Origin: an uncultured Flavobacterium sp.
GTDB taxonomy: Bacteria > Bacteroidota > Bacteroidia > Flavobacteriales > Flavobacteriaceae
DNA length: 64,000 nucleotides
Direction of reading: 5' to 3'
Assembly: GCA_943912855.1 (NCBI GenBank)
Contig: CALTVC010000011.1
Coordinates: 62,001-126,000 of the forward strand
Positions 31,423 to 38,786 of this stretch are shown here, piece after piece. The translations under genes were made by a program, and so were the position numbers. The number at the start of each line of letters is the position of its first letter. The stretch's first letter is position 1. The notes beneath the pieces are model-generated. The model searched no databases and was not told the DNA's origin. It saw only the letters and a list, made by a program, of their open reading frames with translations.

Positions 31423-32448
31423 ATGTTATACGTAGTATTATTATTTGTAGTCCTTTCGTTCTTTTTATATGTGCTACTGGGAGGTGCCGATTTCGGTGCG
31501 GGTACGCTCGAGCTTTTTTCGGGACCCGATCATAAAAAGAGTATCAAAAAAACCGTATACAGCGTTATGGGCCCTGTATGGGAGGCAAACCACATCTGGA
31601 TCATCATTCTTATTGTGGTGCTGTGGATAGGCTTTCCGGAGTTTTATAATGTGGTAATTATTTATATGCATATTCCGCTTACGCTGATACTGCTGGGCAT
31701 TACCCTGCGTGGCGTGGCGTTTGTGTTCCGCCATTACGATGCTATTAAAGACAATAGCCAGCACCTGTACGACCGTATGTTTGAGTTCAGCTGCCTGGTT
31801 ACGCCCATCTTTCTGGGGATGACCTTTGGCGCGTTGCTTAACGGCGATGTGCAAACCTTAGAGCAGGCACCCAACGCCTCGTTTACCGAATTGTATGTTG
31901 AGCCCTGGCTGCAGCCGTTTCCGTTGTTTACGGGATTCTTTTTTAGTGCGCTGTGCGTGTTCCTTGCGGCTACCTTCCTTATAGGTGAAGCTAAGGACTA
32001 CGAAAAGCGTATGTACATGCGCAAGGCTGCCGTGGCTATTATTGCCGTGGTGGTCATTGGCTTTGCCACCATACTTATAGGCTATGTACAGGGCAATGAG
32101 TTTACCAAAGAGTTTATAACCAATCCGCTGGCTATAGGCGCGGTGGGATTATCAGGAATATTGCTGTACCCACTGTGGAAGGTTATCCGTATAGGGCGGG
32201 TCATCTGGAGCAGGTTCCTTGCCGGGCTTCAGGTGTTGCTGATACTGTTTGCGGCCATCGGTACGCATTTCCCGAACCTTATCATTACCAAACACGGCCC
32301 TGTAAGCCTGCTGGATCATGCAGCTCCGGAGCGTGTTATGGATGTTTTGGGGATCAGCCTTATCATAGGTGGAGCATTGATTATTCCGGGGCTTATCCAC
32401 CTGCTGAAATCGTTCAGGATGATAAAGGTGCTTGAGGAAAGGGATTAA
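31423..32448 (+). CDS. cydB: Cytochrome bd ubiquinol oxidase subunit II
   Basis: Second membrane subunit of bd oxidase. 341 residues, about eight helices, with G-G-A-D-F-G-A-G near residue 20 and the W-E-A-N-H-I-W segment (F-S-G-P-D-H-K-K-S-I then V-W-E-A-N-H-I-W) typical of CydB. cydA stop and cydB start are only 3 bases apart, so the two are translated as a unit. No cydX-like small ORF is obvious in the 110-base gap after it. Confidence 0.96.
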   Translation: MLYVVLLFVVLSFFLYVLLGGADFGAGTLELFSGPDHKKSIKKTVYSVMGPVWEANHIWIIILIVVLWIGFPEFYNVVIIYMHIPLTLILLGITLRGVAFVFRHYDAIKDNSQHLYDRMFEFSCLVTPIFLGMTFGALLNGDVQTLEQAPNASFTELYVEPWLQPFPLFTGFFFSALCVFLAATFLIGEAKDYEKRMYMRKAAVAIIAVVVIGFATILIGYVQGNEFTKEFITNPLAIGAVGLSGILLYPLWKVIRIGRVIWSRFLAGLQVLLILFAAIGTHFPNLIITKHGPVSLLDHAAPERVMDVLGISLIIGGALIIPGLIHLLKSFRMIKVLEERD

Positions 32449-32450
32449 AG

Positions 32451-32483
32451 GGTTATGCGGTGATTCGGTTATAGGGTTATTTG
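32451..32483. repeat. Inverted copy of the 8-bp repeat family
   Basis: Read on the minus strand, ATAACCCT, ATAACCGA, ATCACCGC and ATAACC follow each other, matching the unit series at 26379-26416. It starts right after the cydB stop. Confidence 0.6.
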
Positions 32484-32560
32484 ATTTTTGTGGATGGGTG
32501 GATTTGATTATATTCGTCTATTGTCAGCAATAAAACATCAATCAATCAAATCACTACATC

Positions 32561-33136
32561 ATGAATCAAAAAAGTATCTGCTCCATAGGGCTATTGTTTT
32601 TTGTGTTGAGCTACCTATTGTTTTCACAGGGCGCAAAACTAACCTATTTTCAGGAGCCTATAGACTTTGCACACTGGCTTAACCTGATAGGTGCGGTATT
32701 GTTATTTTCGTTTAACAACGTTTTTCCAAAGAACACCCTGAGTTTTATAGCCTCTGTTGTAACAACGCTGGGCATAGTAGCACACATTGGGCTATGTACC
32801 ATTGATTTTATAATGTGGAGTTATGGCAATGACGAGGTTGCCAAAGATGCATTAGGCGAACATATAGCCAATACACCGGCTATATTATATCCTTTTATCA
32901 TTGTGGGACCTTCGTTACTTTTTGTAGGGCTGGCACTGCACGCAGCGAATTTTATTAAGACGAATACTTTGAGTTCACTCATGGTTATATTGGGAGCACC
33001 TGCGGTAGGCTTTTCCTTTTTTGTGTTGAAAAACGGTATGTATATGGTGCTGAGTTGCCTGATTTTCGTTGTTGGGTTGGCTTTACTTCTTTACAGAAAA
33101 GAGGAGGTCATTAAGCAAGGAACAATAGTAGGGTAG
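32561..33136 (+). CDS. Uncharacterised multi-helix membrane protein
   Basis: A 191-residue membrane protein with six predicted helices: about residues 6-24, 38-54, 60-80, 105-128, 138-158 and 160-178. It opens M-N-Q-K-S-I-C-S-I-G-L-L and ends L-L-Y-R-K-E-E-V-I. No recognised family. It stands alone with 112 bases before it and 72 after; a TATATTCG-like box at about 32508 is weak. Confidence 0.7.
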   Translation: MNQKSICSIGLLFFVLSYLLFSQGAKLTYFQEPIDFAHWLNLIGAVLLFSFNNVFPKNTLSFIASVVTTLGIVAHIGLCTIDFIMWSYGNDEVAKDALGEHIANTPAILYPFIIVGPSLLFVGLALHAANFIKTNTLSSLMVILGAPAVGFSFFVLKNGMYMVLSCLIFVVGLALLLYRKEEVIKQGTIVG

Positions 33137-33208
33137 TATTTTTAGATTTAATAATACACCAAACAGCACTGCAATGTCGTTATCTTAATGTTCTAAAAAC
33201 CAATCACT

Positions 33209-33862
33209 ATGCGTACACTCTTAATTCTTTTACCGGCACTGCTTATTGGTTGCGGAAATGATAAAACCCAAGTTGCCCCAACGGAAAAGCAAGAGGATTT
33301 TAAACCTATTCCGTACAGTCTTAGTTATAATTATGCCGATACCATTGCCAGGAAGCTTATTCCCGATGCTAAATGGCAATACTGGGCGTATATGAAGTTC
33401 AGGCAACCTTTGGGCGAGGTAAATAAAAATGTATTTAGCATTATTTCAGAGCAAGGTGATTTGAAATATAGGAAATACACCAATGTTGCTCCTAAAGACT
33501 ATGGTTTTTTTAAAGGATGCCATCCCTCTTTTTGTAGTAATTTTGTGGTAGCAGTTAAAAATGACAGCGTACGCTACATTACTACTGAAGAAACATTTCG
33601 TGATTTTATAGGCGATGTAAACAATTTGGAAGAGGCTATGTTACTGGCAAAAACCTATGGATATGTTTTGGGTGACAGCATCATATCCGCCCGCTATAAG
33701 ATTGTAAATGGCAATTACGAAATGAATTTGCTAAAAGCCCCGGAGTTTGCAGAATCCCGCTTACATCCGAAATCAGAAGCCGCAGAAGTTATTGTTACCC
33801 CCAAGGCGTTTGTGAAGATAAAAAGCCTGGGTGTGTATTGTGAGGGGAGAGGGTGTTATTAA
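33209..33862 (+). CDS. Uncharacterised lipoprotein
   Basis: A 217-residue lipoprotein: M-R-T-L-L-I-L-L-P-A-L-L-I-G-C (Cys15), then K-T-Q-V-A-P-T-E-K-Q-E-D and a mixed alpha/beta domain with a pair of cysteines in G-C-H-P-S-F-C and another near the C-terminus (V-Y-C-E-G-R-G-C-Y). The four cysteines suggest a disulfide-bonded periplasmic fold. Family not recognised. The next small membrane gene starts 9 bases after its stop. Confidence 0.72.
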   Translation: MRTLLILLPALLIGCGNDKTQVAPTEKQEDFKPIPYSLSYNYADTIARKLIPDAKWQYWAYMKFRQPLGEVNKNVFSIISEQGDLKYRKYTNVAPKDYGFFKGCHPSFCSNFVVAVKNDSVRYITTEETFRDFIGDVNNLEEAMLLAKTYGYVLGDSIISARYKIVNGNYEMNLLKAPEFAESRLHPKSEAAEVIVTPKAFVKIKSLGVYCEGRGCY

Positions 33863-33871
33863 TCAATGTTT

Positions 33872-34129
33872 ATGAAAAAACGCAACTACTATATCTTACT
33901 GTTTATGAGCCTTGCCGTATTGCTCATTAGTTTTTACGGCATGCTGAGTTTGGCTATGGCCAAGAAATTTGAGTTAAAGAATCCTACTGATTGTATATCT
34001 CTGGTAACCGGGCGAGATCTGTGCCTGTGGCAAAATGTATTATATAGCATTATTACAGCTAGTACATTGTTACTGCTGTTTTGTATTTATAAAGTAGCAT
34101 TAGACATCCGACCTAAAAATCAAAGATGA
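33872..34129 (+). CDS. Small two-helix membrane protein
   Basis: An 85-residue protein: M-K-K-R-N-Y-Y-I-L-L-F-M-S-L-A-V, a first helix to about residue 26, a periplasmic loop with two cysteines (D-C-I-S-L and D-L-C-L-W), then a second helix near residues 50-72. A Met two codons earlier (33866) is possible. Cotranscription with the lipoprotein is likely, and the loop cysteines echo that protein's disulfides. Confidence 0.6.
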   Translation: MKKRNYYILLFMSLAVLLISFYGMLSLAMAKKFELKNPTDCISLVTGRDLCLWQNVLYSIITASTLLLLFCIYKVALDIRPKNQR

Positions 34130-34207
34130 TTTAGGGCTTACTACAAAAAAGTGTATAAGTAAGGTGATTTGAGGATATGGATAGTTGGCTTTTTTTAGAG
34201 GAGTCAA

Positions 34208-34279
34208 TTAAGCTTTGGTCGTAAAGCTGTACAGTAAAAAAAATACCAGTCCCCAAACTAGAGTAATTGTTCTTTTCAT
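34208..34279 (-). CDS. Possible 23-residue hydrophobic peptide
   Basis: A short frame encodes M-K-R-T-I-T-L-V-W-G-L-V-F-F-L-L-Y-S-F-T-T-K-A, a single membrane helix with a basic start and short polar end. It is in an intergenic gap on the minus strand. Toxin-like or regulatory peptides look like this, but so does chance sequence; no promoter was identified. Confidence 0.3.
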   Translation of the reverse strand: MKRTITLVWGLVFFLLYSFTTKA

Positions 34280-34438
34280 GTAAATAGCGGTTTTTTTTGG
34301 CGTACCTAAGATACTATTAAATGTACTTTTTAACCTAAGTAAATCTTAATTTTAACGTTTCTTATAGTTAAAGTACAGTTCGAAATATATCGTATAACCA
34401 TTACTTCGCGTTTTTCCCTACGTCTTAGAAATAAAAAA

Positions 34439-34467
34439 GCCATTGTTAAACTTAATTTAACAATGGC
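34439..34467 (-). terminator. Terminator of the esterase-like gene
   Basis: A perfect 12-bp stem (GCCATTGTTAAA / TTTAACAATGGC) with loop CTTAA; the minus strand continues into CTTTTTTATT. It lies 24 bases after the stop. Confidence 0.9.
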
Positions 34468-34490
34468 ACTAATGCTATAATATTTTCCGC

Positions 34491-35630
34491 TTACAATTTT
34501 TCGGCGTGGCTTATCATAAAATCTTTGGTATACTCGCCCACTGGATTTAGAGAGTAGGAGTTGAGGTAAATTTTCTTCGCCTTAGAATAGTCGCCTTTCA
34601 TTTCATAATACAGCGCTTCGTAGTATTCGCCTATCATGGTTTTAGGATAGCTTGATTTTACAAGTTTAGAAAGTTCTTTCAGGTCTTCATAGGCACTGTT
34701 TTTCAGTATGGCGGTTTCTATTGCCTTAATGTCGTTTATACGAATGGGCATGCTTATGCCCAGGTCCTGTTTAATAACGTCATACTTATCGGCAAGATAT
34801 TTTGTATAACCTTCGGTAAGGGTGGCTATCTTATCCTGGTATTCTATTGGCGATATGGGCTTGTATACAGAGAAGATGCCATACAATGCGCCCGGCACCC
34901 CAAAAGGTACAAGAGAGTAGTGGCTGCAGTTGCTGTATTCATCATAGGTATACGTAACCTTAGGGTTTTTTACGGTTTTAAGGGCTTCATTCAGGGATTT
35001 TATACCTGTTTTAAGCCTTGCAATGTCGCCATCGGCACTACATACATAAAAGAAAATATTATTCTTCGCTTCGTTAAGCACTGTTGTAAGGCGTTCGTCC
35101 ATAGACGGGGCTACTTCCGGACTAAAGTTAATGTACCCCCTAAACGGCGGATTGTCTTTGTATAGGAAGAAGTCGGCAGTACGCGCTGTTATGTCATGCC
35201 CGGCAATGATGCGGAAGGGCAGGAGCCTGTAGTTTTTTTCCAGATAAGGTATAAGCTCATCGGCAATGAACTGGTAAAACAGGTTGCCGTTAGGTGCAGG
35301 TAACCCGGTAGTCTCGTCTATAGAGTTGTCTGCCTCGCGCTGCTCTGTGTCTACATTGTCTATGGCAACGACCACCACTTCGGGCAGTTCATCCCAATAG
35401 TAGGCATAGGACAGCGTTCCGGTAAAAGGGTCCAGCATATACTCTCCATCCAGCAATAGCAGTAGTGGATATTTCTTTTTCTTGTCTGCGTTATAGTACG
35501 GAGGTAAAGACACCCGTACAGTACGCTTGGCATTCAGCTTGGCGCTAAATACCTCTTCGCTTTTAGCTTGCTGTGCTACGGAGGGGAAAATAACCGCGAG
35601 CGAAAACAGCAACGATACAAACCATTTCAT
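34491..35630 (-). CDS. Exported esterase-fold protein lacking the nucleophile
   Basis: A 379-residue secreted protein: signal peptide cut near V-A-Q (residue 20), then an alpha/beta-hydrolase domain of the Fes/esterase D type (residues 25-270; L-L-L-L-D-G-E-Y-M-L, V-V-V-V-A-I-D-N). A C-terminal helical, TPR-like region of about 100 residues follows. The nucleophile elbow, normally G-H-S-x-G-G, reads G-H-D-I-T-A (Asp146), so the catalytic serine is missing and the glycine pair too. It may be an inactive binding protein, or use Asp; the former is more likely. Divergent from nothing close; a flippase-like gene lies upstream on the same strand. Confidence 0.8.
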   Translation of the reverse strand: MKWFVSLLFSLAVIFPSVAQQAKSEEVFSAKLNAKRTVRVSLPPYYNADKKKKYPLLLLLDGEYMLDPFTGTLSYAYYWDELPEVVVVAIDNVDTEQREADNSIDETTGLPAPNGNLFYQFIADELIPYLEKNYRLLPFRIIAGHDITARTADFFLYKDNPPFRGYINFSPEVAPSMDERLTTVLNEAKNNIFFYVCSADGDIARLKTGIKSLNEALKTVKNPKVTYTYDEYSNCSHYSLVPFGVPGALYGIFSVYKPISPIEYQDKIATLTEGYTKYLADKYDVIKQDLGISMPIRINDIKAIETAILKNSAYEDLKELSKLVKSSYPKTMIGEYYEALYYEMKGDYSKAKKIYLNSYSLNPVGEYTKDFMISHAEKL

Positions 35631-35675
35631 CGCTTTACAATTTTTAGGGGATAAAAATCTAAGGCAAGGTAATCA

Positions 35676-36638
35676 TTATTTTCTTTTGTAGAATAGGGAA
35701 AGGCTTAAAAATGAGAAAGTTCCCAAAAATATGGTAAGCGCTACCTGCGCCGTCCATACAATCCACCCGAAAGCGGTACCCGCCGTAAACGGTACTCCGT
35801 ACGCAGCAAGCACGTTAGCTACCGCTACCGGAAAAAAGCCCACGCCTCCGTTTGTAAACGTTATGGCAAGGCTGCCTATTACAAAAGCGACTAAAACAGT
35901 GCCAAAATTAAGTTCTGAAGTTTCGGGGATGGCATAAATAGATACAAAAAACACCAGTACATAGGTAAACCATATGTAAACCGAAAGCAAGAGAAAAGGC
36001 CATTTGTTCGGCATTTTGCATACACTTAGTGCGCCTTCTGTAACACCCGATATTTTTTGTTTCAGCTTAGCAAGCCATGTAGCCTTGCTGTGCATGTAGA
36101 ACAGTATTACCGATACAAACAGTACAGCGGCGGTAAGGCCATATACCAGCAATTTCTGGAAAGGTACGTTTTGTATGAGGTATTCTTTCAGTTCATCCAG
36201 CTTAAAGGCAATGGTGGCGCCCATGCATACCATAAGCAAGATGAGGTCTACCACACGTTCGCTTATTATGGTGCCCAGGGCTTTATCAAAAGGAACATTG
36301 CCGTACTTGTTTATTACCATTGCACGACTTACCTCACCACTTCGTGGTATTACCATATTCATGAGGTAGGTAACGCACACGGCAGTAAAACGTACCGGCA
36401 TGGGGGCGGTGTAGCCCATGTGGCCCAGGGTGTATTTCCAGCGGTAGGCACGTGCCCAGAAACCGCTTAGGCCTACCAGCAGTGCGCCGTATATGTATAT
36501 ATAGTTTGCCGTACTAAAGCTGTGCAAAAGTTCTTTTTGCTGTTCAGGGCTAAACTTGTTGTAGGTATATATAATTAAAAAAACTCCCACGGCTAGTGGG
36601 AGTAGTATACTTAATGTTTTTGTTATTTTCTGCTTCAT
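35676..36638 (-). CDS. Lysylphosphatidylglycerol-synthase-TM-region (UPF0104) membrane protein
   Basis: A 320-residue polytopic membrane protein of the LPG synthase TM / YbhN-like family, probably a lipid flippase-like transporter. The start M-K-Q-K-I-T-K-T-L at 36638 is chosen because it is 4 bases after the panD stop and gives a clean first helix; an upstream Met would read into panD. Motifs include R-A-Y-R-W, the second-helix G-E-V-S-R-A, and the C-terminal T-N-G-G-V-G-F-F-P-V-A. Third gene of the panC-panD operon. Confidence 0.85.
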   Translation of the reverse strand: MKQKITKTLSILLPLAVGVFLIIYTYNKFSPEQQKELLHSFSTANYIYIYGALLVGLSGFWARAYRWKYTLGHMGYTAPMPVRFTAVCVTYLMNMVIPRSGEVSRAMVINKYGNVPFDKALGTIISERVVDLILLMVCMGATIAFKLDELKEYLIQNVPFQKLLVYGLTAAVLFVSVILFYMHSKATWLAKLKQKISGVTEGALSVCKMPNKWPFLLLSVYIWFTYVLVFFVSIYAIPETSELNFGTVLVAFVIGSLAITFTNGGVGFFPVAVANVLAAYGVPFTAGTAFGWIVWTAQVALTIFLGTFSFLSLSLFYKRK

Positions 36639-36642
36639 TCCC

Positions 36643-36993
36643 TTAGGTAAGCGAATTGTCTTTTTCGTTAGGGAAAACAATGGTAGGCTTAAACTGCTTG
36701 GCTTCTTCAAAATCAAGGATTCCGTAAGAAATAATGATAATGATGTCGCCGCGCTGCACCTTACGTGCGGCAGGGCCGTTTAGCGTAATGTCGCCGCTGT
36801 TGCGGTTACCTTTAATAGCATAAGTTTCAAGGCGTTCACCGTTATTGATGTTCACTATCGAAACTTTTTCACCTTCTATAATATTGGCAGCTTCCATTAG
36901 CGCTTCGTCTATGGTAATGCTTCCAATGTAATTAAGATCGGCGCCCGTCACCACTACACGGTGAATCTTGGACTTTACAACTTGAATTTGCAT
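36643..36993 (-). CDS. panD: Aspartate 1-decarboxylase
   Basis: Makes beta-alanine from aspartate for pantothenate synthesis. The 116-residue proenzyme has the self-cleavage site Gly24-Ser25 (Y-I-G-S-I-T-I-D), which forms the pyruvoyl cofactor. It also carries V-T-G-A-D-L near residue 17, I-I-S-Y in the C-terminal part, and N-G-E-R-L-E-T-Y-A-I. It lies 13 bases after panC and 4 bases before the flippase-like gene, so the three are cotranscribed. Confidence 0.96.
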   Translation of the reverse strand: MQIQVVKSKIHRVVVTGADLNYIGSITIDEALMEAANIIEGEKVSIVNINNGERLETYAIKGNRNSGDITLNGPAARKVQRGDIIIIISYGILDFEEAKQFKPTIVFPNEKDNSLT

Positions 36994-37006
36994 GGCGCAA
37001 AGGTAA

Positions 37007-37852
37007 TCAATTTAATGAAATATTGTCTATTAACCTAACATTGCCTAAAAAAACCGCAACAAAAGCCCTGTATTTCCCGTTTTCTTTTAAGGAGGCAGGC
37101 AGTAGCGTGGCTTCGTCGGCTATCTCAAAATACTCTGTTTTAAACTCAGGATGCGCATTAAAAGCCTCCTGCGCGTAGTGTTTTACGGCATCTATGCTTT
37201 CGTAGGCAAAACGCTGGCGGGCCTCCTGTAATATCTGGTAAATGGTAGCTGCCCCGGTGCGTTCTTCTGCCGAAAGGCGCTCATTACGCGAGCTCATGGC
37301 CAGGCCACTTTCTTCACGGCTTATGGGGCATCCTACAATGTTTATGCCCATGTGTTCTTTTTCTACCAGTTTTTTTACAATCTGTAATTGCTGGAAGTCT
37401 TTTTCGCCAAAATAAGCATTGGTAGGTTGTACTATTTCAAACAGTTTTTTTACGATGGTTCCCACACCGTCAAAATGGCCGGGGCGGTGCGCACCTTCCA
37501 TCTGGTGTTCCAGCCCGTCAAAGTCATAATGACTGCTCACGGTATTGCCGTCGTACATTTCATCTACCGTAGGGGCAAAGATGATAATGTCCTCGCTGAG
37601 GGTGGCTACCTTGGCGGCATCTGCGTCGAGGGTACGTGGGTATTTTTCCAGGTCTTCCGGGTTGTTAAACTGGGTAGGGTTTACAAATATGCTTATAACG
37701 GTAAGCGTGTTTGCCTGCAACGATTGCTGCATAAGGCTAAGGTGTCCGCTGTGCAGCGCACCCATGGTAGGCACAAAACCTATGGTGTTACCGGCTTGCC
37801 TATACGGCGCTAAATGAGCCTGAAGCTCGGCTTTTTTGCTGAAAATGAGCAT
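37007..37852 (-). CDS. panC: Pantothenate synthetase
   Basis: Joins pantoate and beta-alanine with ATP to give pantothenate. 281 residues. P-T-M-G-A-L-H-S-G-H (residues 28-37) is the nucleotide-binding HxGH, and F-G-E-K-D-F-Q-Q-L is the later substrate motif. Also S-S-R-N-E-R-L near residue 188. First gene of the operon with panD directly after; it is divergent from the GT5-like gene across 106 bases. Confidence 0.97.
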   Translation of the reverse strand: MLIFSKKAELQAHLAPYRQAGNTIGFVPTMGALHSGHLSLMQQSLQANTLTVISIFVNPTQFNNPEDLEKYPRTLDADAAKVATLSEDIIIFAPTVDEMYDGNTVSSHYDFDGLEHQMEGAHRPGHFDGVGTIVKKLFEIVQPTNAYFGEKDFQQLQIVKKLVEKEHMGINIVGCPISREESGLAMSSRNERLSAEERTGAATIYQILQEARQRFAYESIDAVKHYAQEAFNAHPEFKTEYFEIADEATLLPASLKENGKYRAFVAVFLGNVRLIDNISLN

Positions 37853-37912
37853 TTGTACGCTATTAAAGTGGGAGCAAAATTAATATATAGTTAGAAACTG
37901 AGCAAAAATGTT

Positions 37913-37920
37913 TAATTTTG
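37913..37920 (+). promoter_or_regulatory. -7 box of the GT5-like/DUF4270/glmS operon
   Basis: TAatTTTG at 37913-37920. It lies inside a longer possible reading frame, so it excludes the upstream start at 37908 and supports ATG 37959 for the first gene. Confidence 0.65.
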
Positions 37921-37958
37921 CAGAGTTTTTTGTACCCAAAACTAATTTGAATACTAAA

Positions 37959-38765
37959 ATGGAGGATAAGAGGATATTGTATGTATCATCTGAAGTAGTG
38001 CCTTATCTGGCTGAAAATGAGGTTTCGCTCATGTCTTTTGATGTGCCGAAAATGATTAACGACAGGGGTGGACAGATACGGATTTTTATGCCGCGTTATG
38101 GAAACATAAACGAGCGTAGGCACCAACTACATGAGGTTATCCGCCTGAGCGGGATGAATCTTGTGGTAAATGATATGGATATGCCACTTATTATTAAAGT
38201 AGCCAGCATACCTAAAGAGCGTATACAGGTGTACTTTATAGATAACGACGAGTACTTTAAACGAAAAGCTACTTTTACAGATGAAGACGGTACGCTGTAC
38301 CCAGATAACGACGAACGCGCTATTTTCTTTGCAAAAGGCGTCGTAGAAACCGTTAAGAAGCTAAACTGGGTACCGGACATCATTCACGTACACGGATGGC
38401 TTGCAAGCCTTTTGCCTGTGTATATGAAGCACTACTACAAAGACGAAGCCCTGTTTGCAGATACCAAGATCGTAACATCGGTTTACGGGCCGGGCTACGA
38501 AGGTAACCTTAACGAAGACATGCTGGGCAAGGTACTTTTTGATGAGGTTCCTGAAGCATCTGTTGCGGCACTGGCGCAGTCTACTTACGAGAACCTTATG
38601 AAGGTGGCGGTAGACCACAGCGACGCAAGCATTATAGCATCTCCGGATGTTACGGAAGGGCTAAAAGCACACATTGAGGCATCGGGTAAACCATTCCTTC
38701 CATACGTAGAAAAAGAAAATTTTGCTGCGGCGTATACTAATTTCTATAAAAATGAGGTTTTATAG
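37959..38765 (+). CDS. Glycogen/starch synthase N-terminal-domain protein
   Basis: A 268-residue protein matching only the N-terminal (GT5) half of glycogen synthase: K-R-I-L-Y-V-S-S-E-V-V-P-Y, G-G-Q-I-R-I-F-M-P-R-Y, D-I-I-H-V-H-G-W. The ADP-glucose-binding C-terminal half is missing. It is not a broken gene: this short form is, to my knowledge, conserved in flavobacteria next to DUF4270 and glmS. Catalysis as a stand-alone enzyme is doubtful. Start chosen from the -7 box position and the conserved M-E-D-K-R. Confidence 0.88.
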   Translation: MEDKRILYVSSEVVPYLAENEVSLMSFDVPKMINDRGGQIRIFMPRYGNINERRHQLHEVIRLSGMNLVVNDMDMPLIIKVASIPKERIQVYFIDNDEYFKRKATFTDEDGTLYPDNDERAIFFAKGVVETVKKLNWVPDIIHVHGWLASLLPVYMKHYYKDEALFADTKIVTSVYGPGYEGNLNEDMLGKVLFDEVPEASVAALAQSTYENLMKVAVDHSDASIIASPDVTEGLKAHIEASGKPFLPYVEKENFAAAYTNFYKNEVL

Positions 38766-38786
38766 CAAAACCGTAACAAAAATTCT

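Larger units (their letters stand above)
34130..34490. other. Gap of about 360 bases between convergent genes
   Basis: It holds a possible 23-residue peptide gene (34208-34279, minus), a run of A/T-rich sequence with no coding frame and the terminator 34439-34467 for the esterase-like gene. Confidence 0.55.

Noticed and set aside
37908..37958. Longer start for the GT5-like gene
   Set aside because: The -7 box (37913-37920) lies inside this region, and homologues start at the conserved M-x-D-K-R.
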